The notes: a model not told the origin generated them from the letters alone. A stretch of 64,000 nucleotides of DNA from Acidobacteriota bacterium (GCA_016700175.1 CP065003.1:1064001-1128000), one strand, 5' to 3'. Positions 9,223 through 23,495 are shown, numbered from the stretch's first letter. Program-made: numbers and translations.

Positions 9223-9558
9223 CGAAGCCTCCTTAGCGACCGATCGATTAGGACTTCAAAAGCAGGGCTCGACCGGCCCAATGTGTCTTTCGAATTGTCG
9301 CTGAAATGAATTAGGAAAAGAGTACGCGCGAATAGTAATACGAATCTTCAATTCAGGCAATACTTCTCTAGGGTTTTTTTGATTACTGGGGTGATCTGGC
9401 GGGTCATATGCAGGACCCCGGGTATGATGTCCGAGTTTCTGTCCCGGCGGGAGTCCAGTTTGGCTGACTAGAATCGGAACCAGAACTTTCTTCCGGCTTC
9501 CTGTTCCCTTGTGTCCCTTGGTGGCTCCCCTCAGTCCTCAGTCCTTTCCTCTCAGTCC
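9223..9558. other. Intergenic region with a heptamer tract at the hsdR 3' end
   Basis: No gene is seen. The promoter of the protease operon should lie in the right-hand part of its leader. Bases 9529-9556 are a 7-bp tract (cctcagt/cctcagt/cctttcc/tctcagt) that begins directly at the stop codon of hsdR. On the sense strand of hsdR it is purine-rich (GGACTGA units). Confidence 0.7.
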
Positions 9559-12672
<3,114 letters not shown>

Positions 12673-12696
12673 GATCGAATTCTGGGGCTCGCTCAA

Positions 12697-13548
12697 TTAC
12701 CATTTCCCGCCGGTCTGTTTCGTCGCTACGACTTTTTCTTTGCCATTCACTGTAATTACTACTTCAACGCTCACCTTTACGTCTCCTAGGTAAAAGGCTA
12801 GAGAAGAATCACCTCCATAAGTATTAGTTTCTGTGACTCTTGCAGCGGACATGACTGTACTCGCTGCGGACTCAGCAAGTTTCTTCGCCTCACTCGCTCG
12901 GTACTTATTGCCATCTCGCAGCAGATTTGTAGTTCCATCAACAACGAGCTCAACTCTCACATCAGAGTCCTTCGGCGAAGCGGCTGATGAGCTTAGCGAC
13001 TTGATCTTGAACTGAAATGCGGTAACAGAGGATAAAGCGGTTCGCATGCGGTCTTCCTGAGATCGTCGATGTTGATCCCTTGCAGCAATCCTCTCAACCT
13101 CATCCAAGTCAACAAGTTCACCCGTGGATAGATCCGACCTGGCTTTAGCCAAAAGCTCAGCTTCTTTCTTGATCAGTTCGGCTTCCTTCTGGGAACGCCC
13201 TTCACGGTAAGGACGCTTAAACAACATTTCCTGGTCCCCACCAATCGCACCGACCACCCCCACTAATTCCCAACCAAATTTGCCTAGAGTGTCCATGTAC
13301 CGCTGTACCGACATTCCTTCTTGGGCAACAATGAACCCTGCCTCGGAGAATGAGATCAACTTTGACCTTCCAAGGCTCTTTGAATCGGGATCCGTGAGCG
13401 GATTTGAAAAATAGACTTTGCCGAAAGAAACAACCAGGTACTCCCAAGTCTCTCCATCCGCAGACGCTTTCCCTGCTTGTGAATAGACTGGCGCAACTGT
13501 AGCTACTGAGACAACAAATGCGACAAGCACCTTTCGCGCGATTTTCAT
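12697..13548 (-). CDS. Secreted DUF4177-like protein immediately upstream of hsdR
   Basis: 283 residues. I chose ATG 13548 over the longer frame (13632) because GGAG lies 8 nt upstream and a signal peptide starts there (MKIARKVLVAFVVSVATVAPVYS). An N-terminal DUF4177-like unit (WEYLVVSFG … LGKFGWELVGVVG … FKRP) is followed by a Lys/Glu-rich helix (about 115-170) and a C-terminal beta region. The stop is adjacent to the possible TTG start of hsdR, so the genes are co-transcribed. An exported protein inside a restriction operon is unexpected. Function is unknown; it may be a passenger, or it may use the hsd promoter. Confidence 0.75.
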   Translation of the reverse strand: MKIARKVLVAFVVSVATVAPVYSQAGKASADGETWEYLVVSFGKVYFSNPLTDPDSKSLGRSKLISFSEAGFIVAQEGMSVQRYMDTLGKFGWELVGVVGAIGGDQEMLFKRPYREGRSQKEAELIKKEAELLAKARSDLSTGELVDLDEVERIAARDQHRRSQEDRMRTALSSVTAFQFKIKSLSSSAASPKDSDVRVELVVDGTTNLLRDGNKYRASEAKKLAESAASTVMSAARVTETNTYGGDSSLAFYLGDVKVSVEVVITVNGKEKVVATKQTGGKW

Positions 13549-13662
13549 TGTGAATTCTCCAAGAATTTGTGAATTGTATTCTGTTGATCTATAAGCTGCT
13601 GTTTGCAACGTCTGAATCTTCTGTCCGGACACAGCATTCGAAAGCGGCTGAACCCTTCGACC

Positions 13663-15795
13663 TTACCCGAACCGCTCCTTCAAATAAGCGTTCATCTCGC
13701 TCATCGGAAGTTCCTGCGAAGAGTTCCCGCTCCTGACGTAGAACTTCTCAAGCGGCTGTCCGTTCTTGTCCTTTGTCCTGATCACGATAGGATCGACCGC
13801 TTTCTGTATATCTACCTTGCAGATCTCCTTCTCCTCGACCTCGTGGAAACTCACTGCCACTTTGCTGGTTACAAAGGCCGTCCCGAAGTTGTTGTTCAGG
13901 ATATTCCGCATGTGGAGCTCGTACTTGTCCGCGTCCACTCCGCCGAGTGAAAGGTAGTCGTGGCCCAGTCCGACAACTTCGCCGTCATCCATTACTCCAA
14001 TAATTAGTGTCCCGCCCTGGGAGTTCGCGAAAGCGGCCACGGTCTTCACAATTACGTCTTCAAGCTTCTTGTTCACAACCTCTTCGTTGAAATCCCAACG
14101 CATCGAAGCCTTGTATTCGAGCCCGTCGCTTTCACCCTCTTGGATAAGGTCCTCAATAGAGACCGGCACGGCGGCTTCAGAAGTTTCGGTGATGCCTTCC
14201 AGGAAAGCGTTAAGTTCCTGCGCGAGCGTCTGCCGCCGAACCTCGAGGAACTGCTCGAACTTCTCAAGATGCCATAGCTCCGGATCCTCCGGCACACATT
14301 GAAGCTCAAGGGCATGCGGGAACCTTTCCTTCACAGAAGCCAAATAATCAGAGGCGTCAGCGCTCGACTTACTCCGGTTGGCGACCTGCGTCAGAACAGC
14401 CCGATTCGTGAGTTCCTGAGCAAGCGAGTACTTGATGCGGTTGTCCATCCCGTACCCGGCTTTCTTCAGCTTTGAGTAAGGGAAGATATGGTCGCGTTCC
14501 AATTGGTACTTCTTGCCCATGTTCTGCCTAAGCGACATTCCGGTCGTAAAGCAGACCGCGTCCCGGCTCTTGAAATACCAACGCATAAGGCTGAACAACG
14601 GATGCTGGATGGCACGGCCGACAAATTCCGAAGGGATGATCTCCAGACGGCTGTCTTCCTCGATCACCGCAAGAAGCGCGTCGAATGGCTGGTCCGAGTC
14701 CTGGACGATCTTCAGGTCGCGGTCTAGCTTCTGAGGCAGCTGGCTCACGTAACGGGCCCGAAGCTGGGAGTAGAAGAACCATTTCACTATCTTTTTGATC
14801 TCTTCGTCGGCAAGGTGACCGCCGCCTTTGTCGAAGCAATAGACGATTATCGGTACGAGAGCATAGATCGAGTTGATCTCCTTTGTGTGGTCAATGAATG
14901 CGTGCTGTCTCATCAGGTTGACCACGTAGTCCAGGATCTGGCTTTCCAGGAGGCCCCACGCCGCCTGTAGGTCTTCCGAGATCTCCGAGTCGTGCAGCTT
15001 CCGCATTTCGGAGCCCATGTGAAACAGGCACCCGAGAAGAATGTAGACGATGAAGTCGAGCTTGAAGACAAAGCCCTGTTTTTCAAGCTCAGACAGTTTC
15101 GCCTTTATCCGTTCGCGCGCCTGCGGCCAGTAGCCGGAGATCTGCGCCAGAGCAAGTTCCGCGTCGGTCAGCGCCACGCCACTAGCATTGACCTTGTAGA
15201 AAATGTCGATCGCTTCCCTGATCGAGGCCTTGACGGGGATGGTCTGCTCCGGAAACTCCCGCTCCCGTATGCTCGTGATGGCGTTTATGTTGTCGTTCAG
15301 GCGCTTGAGCTCTTCCATCGTTAGCTCACGCCCCGAGTTCGCATACTGTGCCTGGAGATCAAAGGCGCTTACGCCGCCTTTGAAAACATCCGTGATGTTC
15401 TGCCACGAAGGATTGTTCTCCATCCGCGTCTTCATATAATAGGAAAGCTCGAGGGTTTCGACATTCACGTAGAGCCCGCGCGTGTCGTTCATGATCTCAG
15501 GCTTTGTGTAGTAAGGAGGGATCACTCCCTTGATGAGCATGTAAAGGGTCGTGACCCTCTGCTGGCCGTCGAGCAGAAGCCTCACAGCGCCCTGCTTTTC
15601 GTCGTACTTGTGCGGGCCCTTCAACTCGGGCGGACTGGAGGTCTCCCAAAGGAGCATCGTCCCGGTGGGGTATTCCTTTATGAGCGAATCGATCAGGTTC
15701 TTCGCGTCATCACGTTTCCAGACGTACTCCCTCTGGAACGCGGGAACAAAAAGCTGCTTTTCGTCAATCTTGTCAAGGATGTTTGAGATTTTCAT
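13663..15795 (-). CDS. DUF262-DUF1524 (GmrSD-like) protein fused to an AlbA_2 domain
   Basis: About 710 residues. The N-terminal DUF262 nucleotidase-like domain starts at ISNILDKIDEKQLFVPAFQR and has the D-G-Q-Q-R motif (about 76-80), as in GmrS. A DUF1524 HNH-type nuclease region follows (YQLERDHIFPYSKL, about 430-442), as in GmrD. The C-terminal 160 residues form a Schlafen AlbA_2 domain (DGLEYKASMRWDF … VAAFANSQGGTLIIGV), which binds nucleotides or nucleic acid. Known GmrSD enzymes cut glucosylated-hydroxymethylcytosine DNA, so this is a likely type IV restriction enzyme. The GTG at 15849 adds 18 residues with no family match, so ATG 15795 is preferred; neither start has a good ribosome site. 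The AlbA fusion is atypical for characterised GmrSD. Confidence 0.85.
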   Translation of the reverse strand: MKISNILDKIDEKQLFVPAFQREYVWKRDDAKNLIDSLIKEYPTGTMLLWETSSPPELKGPHKYDEKQGAVRLLLDGQQRVTTLYMLIKGVIPPYYTKPEIMNDTRGLYVNVETLELSYYMKTRMENNPSWQNITDVFKGGVSAFDLQAQYANSGRELTMEELKRLNDNINAITSIREREFPEQTIPVKASIREAIDIFYKVNASGVALTDAELALAQISGYWPQARERIKAKLSELEKQGFVFKLDFIVYILLGCLFHMGSEMRKLHDSEISEDLQAAWGLLESQILDYVVNLMRQHAFIDHTKEINSIYALVPIIVYCFDKGGGHLADEEIKKIVKWFFYSQLRARYVSQLPQKLDRDLKIVQDSDQPFDALLAVIEEDSRLEIIPSEFVGRAIQHPLFSLMRWYFKSRDAVCFTTGMSLRQNMGKKYQLERDHIFPYSKLKKAGYGMDNRIKYSLAQELTNRAVLTQVANRSKSSADASDYLASVKERFPHALELQCVPEDPELWHLEKFEQFLEVRRQTLAQELNAFLEGITETSEAAVPVSIEDLIQEGESDGLEYKASMRWDFNEEVVNKKLEDVIVKTVAAFANSQGGTLIIGVMDDGEVVGLGHDYLSLGGVDADKYELHMRNILNNNFGTAFVTSKVAVSFHEVEEKEICKVDIQKAVDPIVIRTKDKNGQPLEKFYVRSGNSSQELPMSEMNAYLKERFG

Positions 15796-15928
15796 TTGTC
15801 GAAATTTGTCCCATTCATTACTTGGAAGTGGGGCCTTCGCCGATTGCACAGTGCCATCTTGCAGCAGGTTTCTCGCTTTCGGGGCGGAAGAGAACCGCTG
15901 TTCTCATTTGAATCAGAATCTAGCCTTC

Positions 15929-16990
15929 CTACGAACACTTCTTCTGTTCGTCCCAAATGGCCTCAATTCCTTTCTCCGCTACCGCTTGTTTCACACGTTC
16001 AATAGCTTTCGGCGAATATCGCTTGTGAACCGACTTGCCGATCTTGATTTCTTTGTAGCATTCGTCATCATCACGAAGTCTCAAGTAATCTACAACAGCA
16101 ACAGTCTTCGGCATCGTCAGCCCCACTTTTTCAGCAAGCTGTTTCGCTCCCATACTGTAAAAGCCAAGTTCGTCTACCCTTTTCACCGCGACGACCGAAG
16201 CGCCCGGTGTTCCTTCGGATACTAGCTTTATTGGAATTCCCTCTTTTTTCGTAAGGCGCAAAGACAACGAGGGTCCCGATCCAGAGGCGGTGAGCTCAAT
16301 GGACGAGACTCCAGAAAAAATGTCCGTCCAATTGCGACCTTTGATGATCTCGTTCCCCACTCTCCTAAGTTCAGGCTCGCTTGGCTGGTTCTTTTCGCCT
16401 TGAATAGTTGAGTCTAGGATTGCCAACGGTCGCAACTTTGCCATCGCCTCAAGTCTTCGCCTCTTTCCTGGCTTCAAGAGCTTTTTTATCTCCCTGATCT
16501 CAGTCTCGAACAATGTCGCCAAATCTGTAGGGGGAGTTGTAGAAATAGGAAGAACGCGCGCTGGCAAGTGATCCACCAACTCCTCACCAAAGACATCCTT
16601 GAGAAGATCTCTGAACAGAGTTACTCCAGACTGAATATGCAAGTAAAGCTGACTCTCCGAAATGTCCAGCAAATGGTGCTGTGCTGCGTCACGAAGACCG
16701 TTTAGGGTCTGCAATACCAAAGCTTGTTCTTCTTGAAGGAACTTTATGGATGCGTCACTAAGCGATCTCCTCACGCAAACATCGAAACCGATCGTCTCTT
16801 TAGCATTCTTTTCCCTGATTTTCCCTCCACGTTGAAGTATTCCGGCCTTGAGCAGCATCTCGAATGAATGGTCTAGCAAGATGAGTGTCCCAGACACTCT
16901 GCACTGATCGTTTGGTCGATTGAACAGCTCGATACTCAGAATCAAAGCATCCTTAGCCTTCGCAAGCATTAGTTTGGCTTCTCTCTTCAT
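15929..16990 (-). CDS. DUF3644 HEPN-like protein
   Basis: 353 residues, cytoplasmic. The N-terminal half matches the DUF3644 pattern (LLDHSFEMLLKAGILQRGGKI … FLQEEQALVLQTLNGLRDAAQHH). R100-D-A-A-Q-H105 fits the R-x4-6-H ribonuclease signature of HEPN domains. The C-terminal half has a winged-helix-like stretch (GAKQLAEKVGLTMPKTVAVVDYL, about 285-310) and a basic tail. HEPN proteins in defence islands commonly act as RNases that stop growth upon infection. The position between hsdS and hsdR supports that role, which is not proven. The gene lies 37 bp downstream of the Abi-type HEPN gene, in the same orientation. Confidence 0.75.
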   Translation of the reverse strand: MKREAKLMLAKAKDALILSIELFNRPNDQCRVSGTLILLDHSFEMLLKAGILQRGGKIREKNAKETIGFDVCVRRSLSDASIKFLQEEQALVLQTLNGLRDAAQHHLLDISESQLYLHIQSGVTLFRDLLKDVFGEELVDHLPARVLPISTTPPTDLATLFETEIREIKKLLKPGKRRRLEAMAKLRPLAILDSTIQGEKNQPSEPELRRVGNEIIKGRNWTDIFSGVSSIELTASGSGPSLSLRLTKKEGIPIKLVSEGTPGASVVAVKRVDELGFYSMGAKQLAEKVGLTMPKTVAVVDYLRLRDDDECYKEIKIGKSVHKRYSPKAIERVKQAVAEKGIEAIWDEQKKCS

Positions 16991-17027
16991 TCGATATCAC
17001 AAATCCGAACAGGCAATAAGTAGGTTG

Positions 17028-17879
17028 CTAGCCAGAGCGATCTTCGAAGGTCTCGAATAGAAACGACGCAAGTGTGGTAGCCGCACCTACCGCTAGTCGC
17101 GCATGCCTTTTAGGAATTTGCCTATGCTGACCAGGTTTCCCATGTCCTGTACCATAGAGATTTCGCAACTCCGCCATTCCTTGAGTAATCATTGCGAGAT
17201 TCCCCAAGATCGCCTTAACCGTTTTTTCACCTTTACTTCCAGACGGAATATCTGACGGTAGCAACTTCAGTCGTCGCATAGTCTCTTTAACAAGTCTAAT
17301 CAGATCCAGTCGATCAAAATCAGAATCACCATACGAATTGAGAATTGTCTTACAACATGTCTCGACTAACTCTTTTGCTTGTCCGATTGCGAGCTCCGGG
17401 TCTCGTTCTACGGCTTCCGCAAGCCGTTCAACCTGAGTCTCGAGGTACACCGCATCAATCTTCTCGGCTGTGGCAGTTAAATGTCTAAGTAGTGAGTTCC
17501 CTGCCGAAGGGCGAAGTTTGCCATCTCGCGGTTCGTATCCATCGCGCTTCAAACAATCCAAAAGTCGCTTATGTTGTCTTCTTAGGGAAGGAACATCGTC
17601 GTGGGCCCCTGGATCAGCGATAATTGACTCTAAATGCAAGAGCACCGAGTAATAGACTTCTAGGAGCTTCGAAACGTCAGCGGGGTTCGCAAAGTCGATC
17701 GCGTTGTAATACTGTTCAACAAATTCTCGTCTCTGCCCTCCCACCTCAGGCTCGAAATCTCTATCCGGTTTCAGCCCTGCTGAAGAGAATTCACTTTCGA
17801 TTTCTCTCAGAATCCGCCCAACGAAATACTCGCGAAATTCTGTGCGTGTTCTCGGGCCGATTAACTCACGGCTTTGCAT
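17028..17879 (-). CDS. Abortive infection family protein with C-terminal HEPN
   Basis: 283 residues, cytoplasmic. The N-terminal helical region (about 10-110) is followed by the Abi_C-type domain (about 155-275): LAIGQAKELVETCCKTIL … DLIRLVKETMRRL … AELRNLYGTGHG. R239 and H246 in RNLYGTGH give the R-x6-H HEPN ribonuclease motif. Homologues cause phage exclusion through growth arrest (AbiJ-type proteins). It is immediately preceded by a wrecked OLD-like ATPase, so an original two-gene ATPase plus Abi module may have lost its ATPase. It is followed by the DUF3644 gene, giving two HEPN proteins in tandem. Confidence 0.8.
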   Translation of the reverse strand: MQSRELIGPRTRTEFREYFVGRILREIESEFSSAGLKPDRDFEPEVGGQRREFVEQYYNAIDFANPADVSKLLEVYYSVLLHLESIIADPGAHDDVPSLRRQHKRLLDCLKRDGYEPRDGKLRPSAGNSLLRHLTATAEKIDAVYLETQVERLAEAVERDPELAIGQAKELVETCCKTILNSYGDSDFDRLDLIRLVKETMRRLKLLPSDIPSGSKGEKTVKAILGNLAMITQGMAELRNLYGTGHGKPGQHRQIPKRHARLAVGAATTLASFLFETFEDRSG

Positions 17880-18149
17880 ATATAGCCTTCCTCAAGCGAT
17901 TCGTCCTCTTGCTCGGTCAGATCAAACGTCAACTAAACCCAAGACTTGTCCTCAAATGAGCCAATGTGAGGAAAGTCACCGTGCGGCTTGAAATTCAAGC
18001 CGTCCATTTCATAGAAGGCTCGAAGACCATCAACCACGGTGCTCTTGTCCGCATTGTTGGGGCCTTCAAGGAGGCTAAAGTCGCGGGGGGGAGAATTCAT
18101 CATCGATCATCTCGCGGATGTTATGGACCACTAATTTTGACAGTTTCAT
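17880..18149 (-). pseudogene. Decayed N-terminus of an OLD-like/RecF-like ATPase
   Basis: ATG 18149 opens MKLSKLVVHNIREMIDDEFS. The frame shifts in a run of seven C residues (about 18086-18092). It then continues as DFSLLEGPNNADKSTVVDGL, RAFYEM and GDFPHIGSFEDKSWV. A TAG (17933-17935) follows, and the same frame goes on LTFDLTEQEDESLEEGY up to the start of the Abi gene. This is the start of an AAA ATPase of the OLD/RecF class, whose Walker A should read GPNNAGKST; here G is replaced by D. Frameshift, nonsense and Walker A changes together show long inactivity. The rest of the gene is gone. The frame is too short for simple ORF finding. Confidence 0.75.
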
Positions 18150-18184
18150 TTGGCCTATCCTTCAACGTTACCGGCCCGTAAGAA

Positions 18185-19439
18185 CTACACATTCCCCGCA
18201 ATCAACTTCGGCAAAAGGGAATCTCGCAGCTCAGAAAGCGTCTCTGCCTCGCTCTTCCGAATATCGATGCTTGACAAGTTCATTTCCCAAATCTCATTAA
18301 AGAAATCCACCAGACCTTCAGGCGGAATTACTGTAGGAATTGAGGCAAAGTCTGAAAAAGAAAGCGACTGCCGAACACTCCCGCTACAAAGCGTCGCAAT
18401 CCAAGTTTTTGTGTTCGTGGCCTTCAGGGAAAACTCAAGAAACCAGCGAAATTTCGAGAGTGGCCGAAAAACTACATAGACGGGGCTCACACCGCCAAAA
18501 AAATCTTCCTTTAGCATTCCGATAGATCCAATGTTTATTCGCGACGGATTGAAGGCGAAGTCCCATTGCTCAACAAGCAAGTATTTGTCTAAGTTCTTGC
18601 TATAAACCCTCTTGGAAAACAGATCGTCGGACTTTTCAAGCTCGCCTTTTGCGACGGCCGACAGCACGGTAACCCCGCGCCCGCCGACTCGCTCACTTCT
18701 TTGTTCGATCAGATCTCCGAAAGACCCGACGATCCACTCTTCCGGGATGTCGCCGAGTTCGGAGGGGACGAGGCGGTCGGGAAAGAGATCGTAAAGGTCG
18801 GCGGGGAGGCCGGGGAGAGATTCGCCGCGGCGCCAGCGGCCTTCCATCTTGGCGCGGACCGGATCGAAATCCACGAACCACGACTTGAAGAGCGCCCGCG
18901 CCATCTCCTCGAGCGTCTCGTTCATCCGCCGGTTCAACTCGATCTTGTCGTCGAGGGTCCGGAATATCTGCGCAATACTCTGTTGTTTAGATACGGGAGG
19001 AAGCGATACGTCCAATCCTTTGAGCTCATCGGTATTGATCCTTCCGGTTCCATGTCCGGCGAGATCAACCAAACCAAGAAGATCCCGTTTCTTCGCCAGA
19101 AGCAGATAAGGCAGAAATTCCGGACAAAGTCCCCCTCTAGCCGTCAGCGCTTTGACATCTTGGTTGAATGTTAGCGGTCTCATTGCGACACAAATCGGAA
19201 CATCGTTCAGAAGCGTCATTCCTCGTGTCAGGAGTAAAACGGTCCCTTTCTTAACCTCCCTCGTTCCATTCTGTGCCCCTAGTTCGGTCACGTGATCTTG
19301 AGTGTCATAAATCCGAAACGACTTCATATCCTTAGCGGAGAGCCAAGGAACTGATCCGCCCCAGTATTTCTCCTGCTTTTTCGAAGGAGTCCCACCAGAA
19401 CGAAAATCTACGATTTCGCCCAATGTTGTCTGGATCCAA

Positions 19440-19447
<8 letters not shown>
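18185..19447 (-). CDS. hsdS: Type I restriction-modification specificity (S) subunit
   Basis: 420 residues. It selects the bipartite DNA target of the type I enzyme. Target-recognition domain 1 (about 1-150) starts WIQTTLGEIVDFRSGGTPS, and the conserved coiled-coil spacer reads LDDKIELNRRMNETLEEMARALFKSWFVDF. Domain 2 (from about 225) begins EWIVGSFGDLIEQRS and ends in a second conserved helix (IDIRKSEAETLSELRDSLLPKLI). The length is normal and both recognition domains are present. The ATG at 19447 overlaps the hsdM stop by 8 bp, so translation is coupled. An ATG 9 bp further upstream is possible. The target sequence cannot be read from the gene. Confidence 0.95.
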
Positions 19448-21011
<1,564 letters not shown>

Positions 21012-21470
21012 TAATGGGGATTAACCGCAGAGCACGCAGAGAGCGCAGAGCGAAAAGAAAGGACACCGATGAAAACGGATGTTTTAGGATAGCTCATCCA
21101 CTTGGCGGTATAGTTGATCTTTATATCTGTGACATCCCTCTCATTATCCGTGTTTATCTGTGTCCGCTCTTCTCTGCGGTTGGTTCTTCTGCCGCAGACG
21201 ACGCTATAAGAATCGATAACTGAAAATTGAGAATTGACGTCTTTGCCGTCTAAGACGCAGAACTCGTTCGTACTTCGGTTGTTCAGGGATACGCCGGGAG
21301 GAGGGGGGTGCCCTCCGGCTTGGGGAGATTTCGACCTTTTCATTAACGGGAAAGATAATCGGAAACGGGTCGGGGGTCAAGGAATCTTGAAGCCGGGGGG
21401 AGAAGAAGAATAAGAAGAAGAGGAAGAACTAACCGCAGAGGCGCAAAAAACGCAAAGATCTTAGGGATTC
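21012..21470. repeat. Repeat-filled gap upstream of hsdM
   Basis: Bases 21024-21050 are 9-bp units (accgcagag/cacgcagag/agcgcagag) with a short inverted counterpart near 21168-21192. 'gtttatctgtgtccg' and a short heptamer-like segment (tgaaaattgagaattga, about 21222-21238) follow, then another 9-bp segment from 21431. No gene is seen. Confidence 0.65.
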
Positions 21471-21606
21471 AACGCAAAGGCCGCAAAGGTCGCGAAGATC
21501 TTTGATCGCTTTCGTTTACCAATCTGCGGAGCCTCATTCGAAACTCGACCCTGTAAAAGAAGGCTGAAAACAATCAATTCTTCGCGACCTTAGCGGCCTT
21601 TGCGTT
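21471..21606. repeat. 136-bp element with 27-bp inverted arms, copy A
   Basis: The left arm at 21471-21497 consists of three 9-bp units (aacgcaaag, gccgcaaag, gtcgcgaag). The right arm at 21580-21606 is its complement with one mismatch. The interior is 82 bp and non-coding. The same arrangement occurs at 23496-23630. Confidence 0.8.
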
Positions 21607-21653
21607 AAGCCGTTTTTCGCCTGTCCGGTGCACGAGTGCACCGGCTAAACGGG

Positions 21654-23462
21654 CTACTTCTTGTTCATTACCAGGCTGCCTGCGGGGCCCTGTATGAACG
21701 TCGCGCTTTTCACCGAGTTCCCTTCCTTCGTGAATTCAACAAAGAAGCCTTCCGGCAGGCCCTGGATCGCGAATTTCGTCTTCGACTGCGGCACCAGAGT
21801 GTAGACCGGCTGTCCCGGGATCACCACCTTCAGCTCGCCGGCGACGACCTCGATGCTGATCTCGATCGGGGGCGTCGTCGACGCATAGGTTCCCGTCAAC
21901 GCCTTCAGCTCCGCGTCGGTCAACTCGGCCTTCGCTTCAGCCTTCGCCGCCTCGGGGACCTTCTTGAACGGATAGTCGGAAACAAGCCCAACGGTGATCT
22001 CGTCGACCTTGCCCATAGCGTTCAGAGAGAACGTCACAGGCGCATTGCCTCCGAGCGGCCCCGAGAAATTCGCCCGGAACGTGTCATAGTGCCAGTGCTC
22101 CAGCTCGCCCTCGAACGCCGGTCCGAAACGGACGTGGAGCTTGCCGCCTTCCAGCTTGACCGTCACGTCACCGTAGAGGTCGTTCTTGTAGGTGCCGGCG
22201 TATTCCTCGAGCTTCAGCGAAGGCGAGGTTCCCTTCACGCGGGCCTCTTCCATACGCTTCTGCGCGGCCTCGGCGCGCGCTTCGGCGTCCTTGATCGTCT
22301 TCAGGCCGTCAGCCGCGTAATCCTTATCGACCTTGCCCAGGTAAAGGTCCAGCACCCTGTACATAAGGAAGTGCGGAAGCACCGTGCCGTTCAGGTTCGT
22401 CAAGATCACCACGCCGAGCTTCTCTTCCGGCATAAGGCCGACTTCGGCGCGCATTCCGTCGATCGCGCCTCCGTGCTCGACAAGCTTTCGGCCCTTGTAA
22501 TCCGAGAGGAACCATCCGAGCCCGTAGCTTAGGAAGTGCGCCTCCGGATAAAGCGTCTCGTACTGGCCGGCGAGATTGATGATCGTCTGCGGCGCGTGCA
22601 TCTGCTTCACCGAGCCCGAACTGAGGATGCGCTTGCCGTCGTACATTCCCTCGCCGAGCTGCAGCCTGAGCCACTGCGCCATATCGACGACGTTCGAATT
22701 GATCGAGCCAGCCGGGGCGATGTTGTCGATAAGGCGCCAGGGAACCTGCTTCACCTCGCCGTCGATCTTGCTGTGCGGCGTTGCGACGTTGCCTCCCGGG
22801 CGGAAGTCCCTGATGCTGGTGCCGGTGTCGTTCATTCCCAGAGGCGTGAAGATGCGCTCGTCCACGAACGCGTCCCAGGACTTGCCGGACTCCTTCGCGA
22901 CGATCTCGCCGGCCGCAAGGAACATAAGGTTCTGGTACCCGAAATTGCTTCGGAAACTCCAGCTCGGCTCGATGAACCTGACCTGGCGGAGGATCTCTGC
23001 GCGCGACCTTTCGGTCCCGTACCATAGGAAATCCCCGCGCTGAAGGCCGCTGCGGTGGCTCAGCGTGTCGCGGATCGTCAGCTGCTGGGAGGCGTACGGA
23101 TCGAAGAGCTCGAACCCCGGAAGATGCTCGGAGGCCTTGTCGTCCCATTTCAGCTTGCCCTCGTCGACCAGGATCGCGACGGTCGCGGCGGTGAAGGCCT
23201 TCGACGAAGAACCGATAGCGAAAAGCGTCTTCTCGTCGACCGGCGTCGGATCGCCGAGCTTCCGGACTCCGAAGCCTTTTGCGAAGACGACCTTGTCGTC
23301 CTTGACGATCGCGATAGCCACACCGGGTACTTCCCAGTCGGCGATCGCCTTTCGAACGTATTCGTCGAACCCGGCGAGCGGATCGGCCTGCGCGGCGACG
23401 AACTGGGCGGCCACGAGGAGAGTGATAAGGAGCGTTATGAGTTTTGTTTTGAAGTTTTTCAT
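21654..23462 (-). CDS. Exported S12 serine hydrolase (beta-lactamase/DD-peptidase fold), A
   Basis: 602 residues. The signal peptide (LITLLITLLVAAQFVAAQ) is followed by a beta-lactamase-fold domain (about 28-390). It has the S85-S-S-K88 nucleophile motif, Y176-Q-N178 in FGYQN as the second motif, and H-G-G-A as the KTG equivalent. The C-terminal beta domains (about 415-600) include a DUF3471-like part. Relatives are DD-carboxypeptidases, D-aminopeptidases and esterases, so the substrate is uncertain. It should act in the periplasm. It is the last gene of the minus-strand peptide cluster and is separated from the next hydrolase by a 27-bp-arm inverted element. Confidence 0.85.
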   Translation of the reverse strand: MKNFKTKLITLLITLLVAAQFVAAQADPLAGFDEYVRKAIADWEVPGVAIAIVKDDKVVFAKGFGVRKLGDPTPVDEKTLFAIGSSSKAFTAATVAILVDEGKLKWDDKASEHLPGFELFDPYASQQLTIRDTLSHRSGLQRGDFLWYGTERSRAEILRQVRFIEPSWSFRSNFGYQNLMFLAAGEIVAKESGKSWDAFVDERIFTPLGMNDTGTSIRDFRPGGNVATPHSKIDGEVKQVPWRLIDNIAPAGSINSNVVDMAQWLRLQLGEGMYDGKRILSSGSVKQMHAPQTIINLAGQYETLYPEAHFLSYGLGWFLSDYKGRKLVEHGGAIDGMRAEVGLMPEEKLGVVILTNLNGTVLPHFLMYRVLDLYLGKVDKDYAADGLKTIKDAEARAEAAQKRMEEARVKGTSPSLKLEEYAGTYKNDLYGDVTVKLEGGKLHVRFGPAFEGELEHWHYDTFRANFSGPLGGNAPVTFSLNAMGKVDEITVGLVSDYPFKKVPEAAKAEAKAELTDAELKALTGTYASTTPPIEISIEVVAGELKVVIPGQPVYTLVPQSKTKFAIQGLPEGFFVEFTKEGNSVKSATFIQGPAGSLVMNKK

Positions 23463-23495
23463 GGGTTTAAGTATTTGAGCAGGGAGAAAATTTTC

